DNA from: an uncultured Collinsella sp.
GTDB taxonomy: Bacteria > Actinomycetota > Coriobacteriia > Coriobacteriales > Coriobacteriaceae
Assembly (NCBI GenBank): GCA_900541015.1
Contig: UQIB01000015.1
Location: forward strand, 1-56,382
Direction of reading: 5' to 3'
DNA length: 56,382 nucleotides
Shown here: one piece after another, positions 46,102 to 54,488 of the stretch
Position numbering within the stretch: position 1 is the first letter of the stretch
Layout: the number at the start of each line of letters is the position of its first letter
Position numbers and translations under genes: made by a program
The notes under the pieces: generated by a model
What the model was told of the DNA's origin: nothing
Databases searched by the model: none
What the model saw: the letters and a program-made list of their open reading frames with translations, nothing else

Positions 46102-47128
46102 CAATCTTGCAGATCGCGTCCTTAATACCGCTGCGGGTGAGCCGCTTCATCGAAAGGGCCACGCGAAGCCTCTCTATGTTGCCGTAATCGGATGTCTTGT
46201 CGGAGTGTTGGCGACCGGAGGGGTCGCCTACGCAGTTATCAATTCCAGCTATTTTGCCTCAGCCTGGGGAAACCACGGCAACGGGGATTCCATTACCTGG
46301 ACCAACGGCGGTTCATCGGGGACTAAATATACCTACACCAGAGAGTTTGGTGACGGCATTGCGCCCCAAAGCCTGGAGGGCACAGTCCAGAAGGTTAAAC
46401 TGTCCGTCGAGGGTAACGGCTATACGCTTGATATCCATGAGATGGCTATCGATAAAAACGGTTGCGGTGCCGTGACGTTTACGCTGTCCAATCCAAATGG
46501 TGTTAACTACTACAAGCCGGCAGCAGAGACAGGCGAACTTGTTCTCTATGGTGAAGAAGAACAAGGCATCGGCACGCCCAGCATGAACTTCGGCGAGGAA
46601 TGGGCTGACACACGCTGCACCATTGATAAGGACACATCAAGCGATACTGTCATTAATGGCACGATGTACTTTGCTTCTATGGATCGCGAGCGAGGTTTTC
46701 AACATGCGGTCACCTGGAATATCTCGTGGACCGAGGGCGAAGGCGAGGATGCGAAGCCGTTCGAGGCATCGACGCCCGAGTTTAGCGTTGGAGCGTACGT
46801 CGATACAAAGGAACTCCGCTCCGATGACTCGCCTCTCGAGATCAGCCCGTTTTCTATCCAGACACACATCGATGATCTGGGCATTGACGCAGTCACGAAG
46901 AAGTTGACGGTTACCTACAAGGATGGATCGGAGCAGATTATCGAAGATGACGACGCAGGGGCGTTCAACTTATATTTTTCTTATACGCGCAATAGCGGAG
47001 AGAACATCTCGGTTCCGACGAAGCTGATCAATGTCGATCAGGTGGTCTCGGTAACCCTTGAGGGCACGAGATGCACATCAGCAGGAGAGACCGAAACAGA
47101 AATACCCTTTACCATCGTCTATTCGTAA
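46052..47128 (+). CDS. Membrane-anchored anti-sigma factor candidate (DUF4179-like)
   Basis: A 358-aa protein. A short cytosolic segment (residues 1-38) is followed by one membrane helix (about 40-63, LYVAVIGCLVGVLATGGVAYAVI) and a large extracellular beta-rich domain (GYTLDIHEMAIDKNGCGAVTFTLSNPNG; SIQTHIDDLGIDAVTKKLTVTYKDGS). This is the pattern of anti-sigma factors encoded beside ECF genes in Firmicutes and Coriobacteria. GTG start at 46052 with GGAGGG upstream, inside the sigma gene. The extracellular part probably senses an envelope signal. The name is inferred from context and topology. Confidence 0.8.
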   Translation: MKSNQIKQAFESIQADSNLADRVLNTAAGEPLHRKGHAKPLYVAVIGCLVGVLATGGVAYAVINSSYFASAWGNHGNGDSITWTNGGSSGTKYTYTREFGDGIAPQSLEGTVQKVKLSVEGNGYTLDIHEMAIDKNGCGAVTFTLSNPNGVNYYKPAAETGELVLYGEEEQGIGTPSMNFGEEWADTRCTIDKDTSSDTVINGTMYFASMDRERGFQHAVTWNISWTEGEGEDAKPFEASTPEFSVGAYVDTKELRSDDSPLEISPFSIQTHIDDLGIDAVTKKLTVTYKDGSEQIIEDDDAGAFNLYFSYTRNSGENISVPTKLINVDQVVSVTLEGTRCTSAGETETEIPFTIVYS

Positions 47129-47133
47129 GGTCT

Positions 47134-47168
47134 GAGGCCGCTTCCTACTAGGGAAAGCGGCCTCTTTT
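47134..47168 (+). terminator. Intrinsic terminator after the anti-sigma gene
   Basis: GAGGCCGCTT (47134-47143) pairs with AAGCGGCCTC (47155-47164), then TTTT. Confidence 0.88.
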
Positions 47169-47209
47169 GCGGTAAATGGGCGGTTAAAGCGAGCGATATT
47201 CGTCTGAAT

Positions 47210-47339
47210 TTCGGAAGTATGCGGCAAAATCTTGATGGGCCGACCACACCGCATATGCTCAAGCGCTCTACCTGCTGATTTGTTATCGCAAAACCCCCTG
47301 TGCGCTCAGCAAGTCCAAAATTTGCCGCATACTTCCGAA
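47210..47339. repeat. Long-loop inverted repeat with 19-bp perfect arms
   Basis: TTCGGAAGTATGCGGCAAA (47210-47228) is exactly complementary to 47321-47339 across a 92-bp spacer. No coding or terminator signal is attached. It is the first of three structured elements in the 683-bp gap before rpsL. Confidence 0.7.
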
Positions 47340-47405
47340 AACGCCGCCGATTTCCATGCGAAAGACGAAAGCAGATCACCGCCGGAGCGCGACGTTTCCC
47401 CAGAT

Positions 47406-47443
47406 AAAACCGACCAAAATAAACCTGTCCCTATTTGGCGGGT
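47406..47443. repeat. Family B hairpin repeat, copy 3
   Basis: AAAACCGACCAAAATAAACC continues to TGTCCCTATTTGGCGGGT. Same orientation as the 11172 copy, with a few changes that partly keep the stem. Confidence 0.72.
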
Positions 47444-47465
47444 AGCGTTGCCCCATCGAGCACGT

Positions 47466-47606
47466 CGGATTCCCGGTCCGGGCGGCCCAGGTTTTAAGTT
47501 TGTCGCGAGTTCCGCACGAGCCGGAGGCCACTTAATGTGGCCTCCGTGCGAGCCAGGACTGTAGAGCAGCAAACTTAAACCGCAGGCCGCCCGGCCCGGG
47601 AATCCG
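47466..47606. repeat. Large nested hairpin element, copy 2 (D2)
   Basis: Outer arms CGGATTCCCGGTCCGGGCGG (from 47466) and CCGCCCGGCCCGGGAATCCG (to 47606) pair with few defects. Middle arms GGTTTTAAGTTTG and CAAACTTAAAC follow. The core 47510-47559 (TTCCGCACGAGCCGGAGG to GCGAGCCAGGAC) matches D1. Its innermost stem reads GGAGGCCAC/GTGGCCTCC against GGAAAGCAC/GTGCTTTCC in D1, i.e. compensatory changes. Confidence 0.86.
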
Positions 47607-47689
47607 CCCATGCGCACAGGAGGGGATCCCTTTTGTGTAGGGTTTGCGGAAATGTGCCAATTTTGGGATACGCCCGGCGGCGTGGTCTG

Positions 47690-47718
47690 TTGACGGCACA
47701 GCTAACGCCACGTATCCT
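47690..47718 (+). promoter_or_regulatory. Promoter of the rpsL-rpsG-fusA-rpsJ operon
   Basis: TTGACG (47690-47695), 17-bp spacer, TATCCT (47713-47718), about 94 bp before the rpsL start and 84 bp after the D2 hairpin. Confidence 0.7.
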
Positions 47719-47811
47719 ATCGAACTGCGTGTTTCGTAGGGGGATGCTGACCCCTCGATTCAAGCCGTTGCACTTTACAGAAAGCTGGAATCATTCGAGA
47801 AGGAGTACGCT

Positions 47812-48189
47812 TTGCCTACTATTAACCAGCTGGTTCGCCAGGGCCGTCGTTCCGTGCCCAAGAAGTCCAAGAACGCTGCCCTGCAGCACAACTCCCAGAA
47901 GCGCGGCGTGTGCACCCGTGTCTTCACCACGAGCCCCAAGAAGCCGAACTCGGCTCTTCGTAAGGTTGCCCGTGTTCGCCTCGTCAACGGCATCGAAGTT
48001 ACTGCTTACATCCCGGGTGAGGGCCACAACCTGCAGGAGCACTCCATCGTGCTCGTCCGCGGCGGTCGTGTCCGTGACCTCCCTGGTGTCCGTTATCACG
48101 TCATCCGTGGCGCCTACGACGCTGCTCCGGTCCAGAACCGTATGCAGGCCCGTTCCAAGTACGGTGCTAAGCGCCCCAAGGCTAAATAA
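47812..48189 (+). CDS. rpsL: Small ribosomal subunit protein uS12
   Basis: uS12 sits at the decoding centre. The 125-aa product begins PTINQLVRQGRRSVPKKSK. The streptomycin-site segments TTSPKKPNSALRKVARVRL and LPGVRYHVIRG have the sensitive-type residues (lysines intact). The start is TTG at 47812, unusual for such a highly expressed gene; AGAAGGAG lies 6 nt before it and no other start fits the family N-terminus. Confidence 0.96.
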   Translation: MPTINQLVRQGRRSVPKKSKNAALQHNSQKRGVCTRVFTTSPKKPNSALRKVARVRLVNGIEVTAYIPGEGHNLQEHSIVLVRGGRVRDLPGVRYHVIRGAYDAAPVQNRMQARSKYGAKRPKAK

Positions 48190-48262
48190 GCCAGATAACG
48201 TTTTGATACTTTCGCCGTGTGCTGCCTAAGCGCCGCACGGTAGACACTTAAGGAGATTTCAC

Positions 48263-48736
48263 ATGCCGCGTCGTGCAGCAGCTAATCGTCGTGAGGTTCA
48301 GCCTGACGCCGTTTACAACAACCGCCTGGTGACTCAGCTCATCAACAAGGTCCTTCTTGACGGCAAGAAGGCCACCGCTGAGCGCATCGTTTACACCGCT
48401 TTCGAGATCGTTGCCGAGAAGTCCGAGGGTGGCGACGCTCTCGCTACCTTCAAGAAGGCTATGGACAACGTCAAGCCCACGCTCGAGGTTAAGCCCAAGC
48501 GTGTCGGTGGCGCTACCTATCAGGTCCCGATGGAGGTCAACTCCCGTCGTTCCACCGCTCTGGGTATCCGCTGGATCGTCAACTTCTCCCGCGCTCGCAA
48601 GGAGAAGACCATGGCCGAGCGTCTCGCCAACGAGATCCTCGACGCTTCCAACGGCCTGGGCGCTTCCGTCAAGAAGCGTGAGGACGTCTTCAAGATGGCC
48701 GAGGCCAACCGCGCGTTCTCTCACTATCGTTGGTAA
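48263..48736 (+). CDS. rpsG: Small ribosomal subunit protein uS7
   Basis: uS7 starts assembly of the 30S head. The 157-aa product is full length, with MPRRAAANRREVQPDAVYNN, LINKVLLDGKKATAERIVY, PVSVGGATYQVP-type RVGGATYQVPMEVNSRR and the C-terminal MAEANRAFSHYRW. AAGGAGA precedes the ATG. Second gene of the str operon. Confidence 0.97.
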   Translation: MPRRAAANRREVQPDAVYNNRLVTQLINKVLLDGKKATAERIVYTAFEIVAEKSEGGDALATFKKAMDNVKPTLEVKPKRVGGATYQVPMEVNSRRSTALGIRWIVNFSRARKEKTMAERLANEILDASNGLGASVKKREDVFKMAEANRAFSHYRW

Positions 48737-48755
48737 GTTAAGGTAAGGAACTAAC

Positions 48756-50855
48756 ATGGCTAAGCCTAAGTACAAGCTTTCCGATACCCGTAACATCGGC
48801 ATCATGGCCCACATCGATGCCGGTAAGACCACCACGACCGAGCGTATTCTTTACTACACCGGTAAGACCCACAAGATCGGTGAGGTCCATGAGGGCGCTG
48901 CCACCATGGACTGGATGGTTCAGGAGCAGGAGCGCGGCGTAACCATTACCTCCGCTGCTACCACGTGCTTCTGGAACAAGGACGGTAAGGACTACCGCAT
49001 CCAGATCATCGACACCCCGGGCCACGTTGACTTCACCGCCGAGGTCGAGCGCTGCCTGCGCGTCCTCGATGGCGCTGTCGCCGTCTTCGACGCCGTTGCC
49101 GGCGTTCAGCCCCAGTCTGAGACCGTTTGGCGTCAGGCTTCTACCTTCAACGTCCCCCGCATCGCCTTCATCAACAAGTATGACCGCGTGGGCGCTGACT
49201 TCTTTAACGCTATCGAGACCATGAAGGATCGTCTCGATGCTAACGCCGTGGCCGCTCAGGTCCCGATGGGCGCCGAGGACAACTTCTGGGGCGTCATCGA
49301 CCTGGTCACCATGACTGCATGGGACTTCAAGGCCGACGAGAAGGGTATGACCTACCCCGAGCCGATGGACGAGATCCCGGCTGAGTTTGCCGACATCGCT
49401 GCCACCAAGCGCGAGGAGCTCCTTGACGCTGCTGCCAGCTTTGACGACGAGCTCATGGAGAAGATCCTCATGGAGGAGGACTTCACCGTCGAGGAGCTCA
49501 AGGCTGCTCTGCGCAAGGGCGTTCTGGCCAACGAGCTCAACCTCGTCTTCGTGGGTTCCGCCTACAAGAACAAGGGCGTTCAGGAGCTGCTCGACGCTGT
49601 CGTCGACTACCTGCCCAGCCCGCTCGACGTTGAGGCCGTCACCGGTACCGATCCGGACACCGGCGAGGAGATTCAGCGTCATCCTTCCTTCGACGAGCCC
49701 TTCTCCGGCCTGGTCTTCAAGATCATGACCGACCCGTTCGTCGGTAAGCTCACCTATGTCCGCGTTTACTCCGGCCGTGCCGAGTCCGGCTCCTACGTGG
49801 TCAACGCTTCCAACGGTCAGCGCGAGCGCCTCGGCCGCATCCTCGAGATGAACGCCGCCGAGCGTATCGACCGTGACGACGCTGCCGCCGGCGACATCGT
49901 CGCTTGCGTCGGCTTCAAGAACTCCACCACCGGTGACACCCTGTGCGAAGAGGGCAAGGAGATCGTCCTCGAGAAGATCGAGTTCGCTAAGCCCGTTATC
50001 GACGTTGCCATCGAGCCCAAGACCAAGGCAGAGCAGGACAAGATGTCCCTGGCTCTGACCAAGCTCGCCGAGGAGGACCCGACCTTCCAGGTGTCCACCA
50101 ACCACGAGACCGGCCAGACCATCATCGCCGGCATGGGCGAGCTGCACCTCGAGATCATCGTCGACCGTCTGCTCCGCGAGTTCAAGGTTGACGCTAACGT
50201 TGGTAAGCCCCAGGTTGCCTACCGCGAGACCGCTGGTCACGACGTCGAGAAGGCTGAGGGCAAGTTCGTCCGTCAGTCCGGCGGTCGCGGTCAGTACGGC
50301 CACGCCGTCATCAAGCTCGAGAAGATGGAGGAGGGCTTCGGCTACGAGTTCGTCAACGCTATCGTCGGCGGCGTCGTGCCCAAGGAGTACATCCCGTCCA
50401 TCGACAAGGGCATTCAGGAGGCCCTGAACACCGGTGTTATCGCCGGCTTCCCGGTCCTCGACGTTAAGGTCACCCTGTTCGACGGTTCTTACCACGAGGT
50501 CGACTCCTCCGAGGCCGCCTTCAAGATCGCCGGTTCCATGGCTATCAAGGACGCCCTCAAGAAGTCCGATCCGCAGCTGCTCGAGCCGATCATGGCTGTC
50601 GAGGTTGAGACCCCCGAGCAGTACATGGGCGACGTTATGGGCAACCTCTCCGGTCGCCGCGGCAAGATCGAGGGCATGGAGGATCGCAAGAACAGCAAGC
50701 TCATCCGTGCCAAGGTGCCGCTGGGCGAGATGTTCGGTTACGCTACCGACCTTCGCTCCCAGACCCAGGGCCGTGCATCCTACACGATGCAGTTCGACTC
50801 TTATGAGCCCGCGCCCAAGTCCATCGTGGACGAGGTCATGAGCAAGAACGCCTAA
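48756..50855 (+). CDS. fusA: Elongation factor G
   Basis: EF-G drives translocation and ribosome recycling. The 699-aa product has the GTPase motifs AHIDAGKTTTTERILY, RGVTITSA, DTPGHVDF and NKYDRVGAD (where NKMD is the common form, Tyr in place of Met), then domains II-V including GQYGHAVI and the C-terminal LRSQTQGRASYTMQFDSYEP. AAGGTAAGGA before the ATG. Third gene of the str operon. Confidence 0.97.
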   Translation: MAKPKYKLSDTRNIGIMAHIDAGKTTTTERILYYTGKTHKIGEVHEGAATMDWMVQEQERGVTITSAATTCFWNKDGKDYRIQIIDTPGHVDFTAEVERCLRVLDGAVAVFDAVAGVQPQSETVWRQASTFNVPRIAFINKYDRVGADFFNAIETMKDRLDANAVAAQVPMGAEDNFWGVIDLVTMTAWDFKADEKGMTYPEPMDEIPAEFADIAATKREELLDAAASFDDELMEKILMEEDFTVEELKAALRKGVLANELNLVFVGSAYKNKGVQELLDAVVDYLPSPLDVEAVTGTDPDTGEEIQRHPSFDEPFSGLVFKIMTDPFVGKLTYVRVYSGRAESGSYVVNASNGQRERLGRILEMNAAERIDRDDAAAGDIVACVGFKNSTTGDTLCEEGKEIVLEKIEFAKPVIDVAIEPKTKAEQDKMSLALTKLAEEDPTFQVSTNHETGQTIIAGMGELHLEIIVDRLLREFKVDANVGKPQVAYRETAGHDVEKAEGKFVRQSGGRGQYGHAVIKLEKMEEGFGYEFVNAIVGGVVPKEYIPSIDKGIQEALNTGVIAGFPVLDVKVTLFDGSYHEVDSSEAAFKIAGSMAIKDALKKSDPQLLEPIMAVEVETPEQYMGDVMGNLSGRRGKIEGMEDRKNSKLIRAKVPLGEMFGYATDLRSQTQGRASYTMQFDSYEPAPKSIVDEVMSKNA

Positions 50856-50916
50856 GTTCGAGCTCCCTGTTACGTAATCCTGCGAGAACATCTCTCGCAC
50901 TCTTTGGAGGTTTAAG

Positions 50917-51225
50917 TTGGCTACCCAGAAGATCCGCATTCGCCTCAAGGGCTATGATCACGAGGTCGTCGATCAGTCCGCGAAGCTCATCGTCGAGACC
51001 GCTCAGAAGACCGGCGCTCGCGTTTCCGGTCCTGTCCCCCTGCCCACCGAGCGCAACCTGTACACGGTTATCCGCTCGCCGCACGTGAACAAGGACTCCC
51101 GTGAGCAGTTCGAGATGCGCACCCACAAGCGCCTCATCGACATCCTCGACCCCACCTCGGGCACCGTTGATTCGCTCATGCGTCTCGACCTCCCCGCTGG
51201 CGTCGACATCGACATCAAGCTCTAA
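50917..51225 (+). CDS. rpsJ: Small ribosomal subunit protein uS10
   Basis: uS10 (also NusE, a partner of NusG in antitermination). The 102-aa product begins ATQKIRIRLKGYDHEVVDQS and contains GPVPLPTERNLYTVIRSPHV and the C-terminal LPAGVDIDIKL. TTG start at 50917 behind GGAGG. It is followed directly by a strong terminator, so the rest of the S10 ribosomal operon is elsewhere. Confidence 0.96.
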   Translation: MATQKIRIRLKGYDHEVVDQSAKLIVETAQKTGARVSGPVPLPTERNLYTVIRSPHVNKDSREQFEMRTHKRLIDILDPTSGTVDSLMRLDLPAGVDIDIKL

Positions 51226-51244
51226 GCGATATCGCTCATAGCTT

Positions 51245-51284
51245 AAAGGGCCCCGCTGCCGTAACGGCAGCGGGGCCCTTTTGT
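51245..51284 (+). terminator. Intrinsic terminator after rpsJ
   Basis: AAAGGGCCCCGCTGCCGT pairs with ACGGCAGCGGGGCCCTTTT around a very short loop, followed by TTTTG. About 17-bp stem. Confidence 0.95.
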
Positions 51285-51340
51285 TTTGAATGATGGTTTG
51301 GACTGCGGGGTAATGCTGCCGAGTAGGTGGTTGCGGCGCC

Positions 51341-52117
51341 CTATTCGCTCAAGGGACGCAGCGATGCCTCCTCAAAATGGAAGGATCGAAAGCCGTCTTC
51401 CGTTTCGATGCACGCGCGACCAAAGCCATCGACCGTTTTAAAGATGCCACGCGCCAGCTCGTCCTCAGCGGGGGAGCGGGCGATAACGTGCTCCCCGATC
51501 CAATTGAGGTGAGCGATATATTCGCCGTGGACGGGCGCGAGCGGACCGGCGTCTTCTTCCATGGCGTTGAGACGCTCTGCCCACGCATCTACAGCGTCTA
51601 TAACTGCGTGATAGACCTCATCGAGGAGCATGTCGACGGCGGGAACGTTCTTGTTGAGGTCTGACAGGCCGATTGCTGGCAGGCCGCCATCGGGAACCTC
51701 CGCGGGCACATAGTTCACGTTAACGCCGATGCCACAGACCGCAAAGGGGTTGCCTTCGTTATCGCGTGCGGCCTCGACCAGAATGCCGCCGAGTTTGCGT
51801 CCACGCGCGACCAGGTCGTTGGGCCATTTGAGGCCAATCTCGTTTGCAAGACCCTGTTTTTCGAGTGCCTCGAGCACCGCTAGGCCGCTGACGGCGGCAA
51901 GACCAGAGAACTTTGCAGGATTAACGCATGGGCGCAGGACAATCGAAAGCAATAAGTTGCCGACGGTTGAGTCCCACTTGTGCCCGCGCCGACCGCGTCC
52001 TGCTGTCTGAGCCCGTGCGGCAAGTCCTGTGCCGTGCGGCGCTCCCTGTTTTCCTGCTTCGAGCAGGTCATCGTTGGTCGATCCGGTTACGTCGACCACT
52101 GTTAAACGTAAATCCAT
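51341..52117 (-). CDS. birA: Biotin-protein ligase, monofunctional
   Basis: Attaches biotin to the carboxyl carrier protein of acetyl-CoA carboxylase. The 258-aa product starts directly with the catalytic domain (DVTGSTNDDLLEAG); QTAGRGRRGHKWDS binds biotinyl-AMP, GLKWPNDLV holds the catalytic Lys, and GGILVEAARDNEG and CGIGVNVNY complete the fold. The N-terminal DNA-binding domain of bifunctional BirA is absent, so it cannot repress by itself. It is divergent from fabH, linking biotin use to fatty acid synthesis. Confidence 0.94.
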   Translation of the reverse strand: MDLRLTVVDVTGSTNDDLLEAGKQGAPHGTGLAARAQTAGRGRRGHKWDSTVGNLLLSIVLRPCVNPAKFSGLAAVSGLAVLEALEKQGLANEIGLKWPNDLVARGRKLGGILVEAARDNEGNPFAVCGIGVNVNYVPAEVPDGGLPAIGLSDLNKNVPAVDMLLDEVYHAVIDAVDAWAERLNAMEEDAGPLAPVHGEYIAHLNWIGEHVIARSPAEDELARGIFKTVDGFGRACIETEDGFRSFHFEEASLRPLSE

Positions 52118-52210
52118 AACAGCTGGTACCTCCTAAGGTAATAAGGCAATCGCGTAATGGTGTCGAGAGATAGACACAATGTGAAGCCTTTGTCGCATTT
52201 GAACAATTTA

Positions 52211-52277
52211 ATGTTAACACGTCAACAACGACTGAAATGCGTTATCCTCTCTTGGTCGATGTAAACACGTCAACAAC
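52211..52277. promoter_or_regulatory. Pair of 19-bp operator candidates between birA and the fab operon
   Basis: ATGTTAACACGTCAACAAC (52211-52229) and ATGTAAACACGTCAACAAC (52259-52277) differ at one base. Each contains an imperfect GTTAAC...GTCAAC dyad. A -10-like TTATCC lies between them. A fatty-acid or biotin repressor binding both would flank the start site. Confidence 0.65.
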
Positions 52278-52293
52278 TCAAAGGAGGTTAGTG

Positions 52294-53253
52294 ATGGGTT
52301 TCACGATTCTTGGAACAGGTTCGGCACTTCCTGAACGCAGTGTTTCCAATGACGAGCTGTCTGAGTTCCTCGATACCTCGGATGAGTGGATTTTTACCCG
52401 CACAGGTATCAAGAGCCGCCACGTCTGCACCACCGAGTCACTTGACGACCTTGCCGTAGCGGCGAGCGAGCGGGCACTCCAGGTGTCCGGAATCGACGCG
52501 AGCCAGCTGGATCTGATCGTCTGCTCGACGACGACGGGTGACCACCTTGTTCCCGCCGAGGCGTGTGCCGTTGCAGAGCGACTTGGCGCGACGTGCCCTG
52601 CCTTCGATGTCTCGGCGGCCTGCGCCGGCTTCGTATTTGCGCTCGATGTCGCCGAGGGCTATATCGCCCGCAGCCGTGCCGAGTGCGTGCTAGTCGTTGC
52701 GGCCGAGCAGATGACGCGCGCGCTCGATTGGACCGACCGTGCCACGTGCGTGCTCTTTGGCGATGGGGCAGGAGCCGCAGTGATTGGGACTGGGGGAGAC
52801 AACCCCCTTGCCGTTGAGCTTTCGACGGCGCCCGACGTCGAGACCTTGCGCGTTCCCGGTCTGCTCGGCACCTCGCCGTTTAAGGCTTCCGCAGATAGCG
52901 CGAGCGTGCTGTCCATGAATGGCCGCCGCGTGTTCAAGTTCGGCGTCAACGCCATCTGCGACACGGTCCATAAGCTTGCGATCGATGCGGGCATTTCGGT
53001 CGAAGACATCGATCATTTTGTATTCCATCAGGCTAACGAACGAATCCTGAGCCAGGCGGTCAAGCGCCTGGGCGTGCCGGACGAGCGTGTGGTTCGCACG
53101 TTGCGCGAGACCGGCAACATTTCGAGCGCATGCATTCCGCTTGCCCTCGACCGGCTGGCAAACGCCGGTGCACTTCACACAGGCGACACCATCGCCTTGG
53201 TTGGATTTGGCGCCGGTCTGGATATAGGTGGCTATCTGCTTCGTTGGAAGTAG
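52294..53253 (+). CDS. fabH: Beta-ketoacyl-ACP synthase III
   Basis: Starts type II fatty acid synthesis by condensing acetyl-CoA with malonyl-ACP. The 319-aa product has the triad Cys110 (SAACAGF), His in VFHQANERIL and Asn in ETGNISSA, plus DEWIFTRTGIKSRH near the N-terminus and the C-terminal LVGFGAGLDIGGYLLRW. ATG at 52294 with AAGGAGG 6 nt upstream. First gene of the fab operon. Confidence 0.97.
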   Translation: MGFTILGTGSALPERSVSNDELSEFLDTSDEWIFTRTGIKSRHVCTTESLDDLAVAASERALQVSGIDASQLDLIVCSTTTGDHLVPAEACAVAERLGATCPAFDVSAACAGFVFALDVAEGYIARSRAECVLVVAAEQMTRALDWTDRATCVLFGDGAGAAVIGTGGDNPLAVELSTAPDVETLRVPGLLGTSPFKASADSASVLSMNGRRVFKFGVNAICDTVHKLAIDAGISVEDIDHFVFHQANERILSQAVKRLGVPDERVVRTLRETGNISSACIPLALDRLANAGALHTGDTIALVGFGAGLDIGGYLLRWK

Positions 53254-53304
53254 TCGCACACAGGAAATGAAAACGCCCCTAGGGCACAACCAAAGGAGAC
53301 TACC

Positions 53305-53541
53305 ATGGCAGATCAGAAGACCTTCGAGCGCGTTTGCGACGTTATCCGCGAGACCGCTGGCCTTGACGACGTCGAGATGAAGCCCGAGTCCACGCTCGAG
53401 GAGATTGGCCTCGACAGCCTGGGTACCGTCGAGATTCTCGTCGCCGTTGAGGACGAGTTTGGCATCCAGCTTGATACCGAGGAGAACCCCAAGACGGTCG
53501 GCGAGTTCGCCGATACGGTCGAGGCGGCATTGGAGAAGTAG
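53305..53541 (+). CDS. acpP: Acyl carrier protein
   Basis: Carries growing acyl chains on phosphopantetheine. 78 aa, with the attachment site EEIGLDSLGTVEI (Ser38; the common form is DSLD/DSLT) and the acidic surface typical of ACPs (VEDEFGIQLDTEE). AAAGGAG precedes the ATG. 2 bp before fabK. Confidence 0.96.
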   Translation: MADQKTFERVCDVIRETAGLDDVEMKPESTLEEIGLDSLGTVEILVAVEDEFGIQLDTEENPKTVGEFADTVEAALEK

Positions 53542-53543
53542 AG

Positions 53544-54488
53544 ATGCTCAAGACTCCTCTCTGCGATCTGCTCGGCATCGAAAAGCCCGTGTTCCAGGGC
53601 GGCATGGCCTGGATTGCCGACGCCTCACTGGCATCGGCCGTATCCGAGGCGGGCGGCCTAGGCATCATCGCGGCTATGAATGCCGACGCCGACTGGCTTC
53701 GCGACCAGATTCATGAGCTGCGCACCAAGACGGATAAGCCCTTTGGCGTTAACGTCATGCTCATGAGCCCGTTTGCCGACGAGGTTGCACAGGTTGTGAT
53801 CGATGAGCAGGTGCCCGTTGTGGTGACTGGTGCCGGTAATCCCACCAAGTACATGAAAGCTTGGAACGATGCGGGCATCAAGGTCATCCCCGTTGTGGCT
53901 TCGGTGGCGCTGGCGCGCCTCGTGGCGCGTCGTGGAGCCACGGCGGTTGTTGCCGAGGGCACCGAATCGGGTGGCCATATTGGCGAGACCTCGACGATGG
54001 CACTGGTGCCGCAGGTCGTCGATGCGGTCGACATTCCCGTCGTGGCCGCCGGCGGTATTGCCGACGGCCGTGGCGTGGCGGCCGCCTTTATGCTGGGCGC
54101 TGCCGGCGTCCAGGTGGGTACGCGCTTTCTCGTTGCAAATGAGTGCACCGTCTCGGAGCAGTACAAGGAGATGGTCCTGAAGGCCAACGACACTTCGACG
54201 CGTGCGACCGGTCGCTCGACGGGACATCCGGTGCGCGCCCTCAAGAGCCCCTTCACCAACGCCTACGCCAAGAGCGAGGGTTCCGGTGCGAGTGCCGAGG
54301 AGCTCGGTGCTTTGGGAACCGGTGCACTGCGTAAAGCCGCCAAGGACGGCAACTACGAAGAGGGTTCGTTTTTGTGTGGACAGATTGCCGGCATGGTCAA
54401 CGAGCGTCAGAGCGCACGCGAAATCGTTGACGATCTGGTCGATGGCGCCGAGCGCGTCCTGAAGGGTGCGTCCGCATGGGTAGCGTAG
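53544..54488 (+). CDS. fabK: Enoyl-ACP reductase II (FabK, FMN-dependent)
   Basis: Carries out the last reduction of the elongation cycle. The 314-aa product belongs to the nitronate-monooxygenase/FabK TIM-barrel family: FQGGMAWIADASLASAVSEAG, GFGVNVML-type PFGVNVMLMSPFADEV, EGTESGGHIG, AAGGIADGRGVAAAFMLGA and VGTRFLVANEC. No FabI or FabL is seen, so this is the enoyl reductase of the cluster, which would make the organism triclosan-tolerant at this step. It overlaps fabD by 13 nt. Confidence 0.94.
   Translation: MLKTPLCDLLGIEKPVFQGGMAWIADASLASAVSEAGGLGIIAAMNADADWLRDQIHELRTKTDKPFGVNVMLMSPFADEVAQVVIDEQVPVVVTGAGNPTKYMKAWNDAGIKVIPVVASVALARLVARRGATAVVAEGTESGGHIGETSTMALVPQVVDAVDIPVVAAGGIADGRGVAAAFMLGAAGVQVGTRFLVANECTVSEQYKEMVLKANDTSTRATGRSTGHPVRALKSPFTNAYAKSEGSGASAEELGALGTGALRKAAKDGNYEEGSFLCGQIAGMVNERQSAREIVDDLVDGAERVLKGASAWVA

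Noticed and set aside
48738..50948. Long minus-strand open frame opposite fusA
   Set aside because: Same codon-bias shadow as over rpoBC; no ribosome-binding site and no recognisable protein.
53544..54488. Annotation as nitronate monooxygenase
   Set aside because: The families are homologous, but the position within fabH-acpP-fabK-fabD-fabG-fabF and the lack of another enoyl reductase favour FabK.
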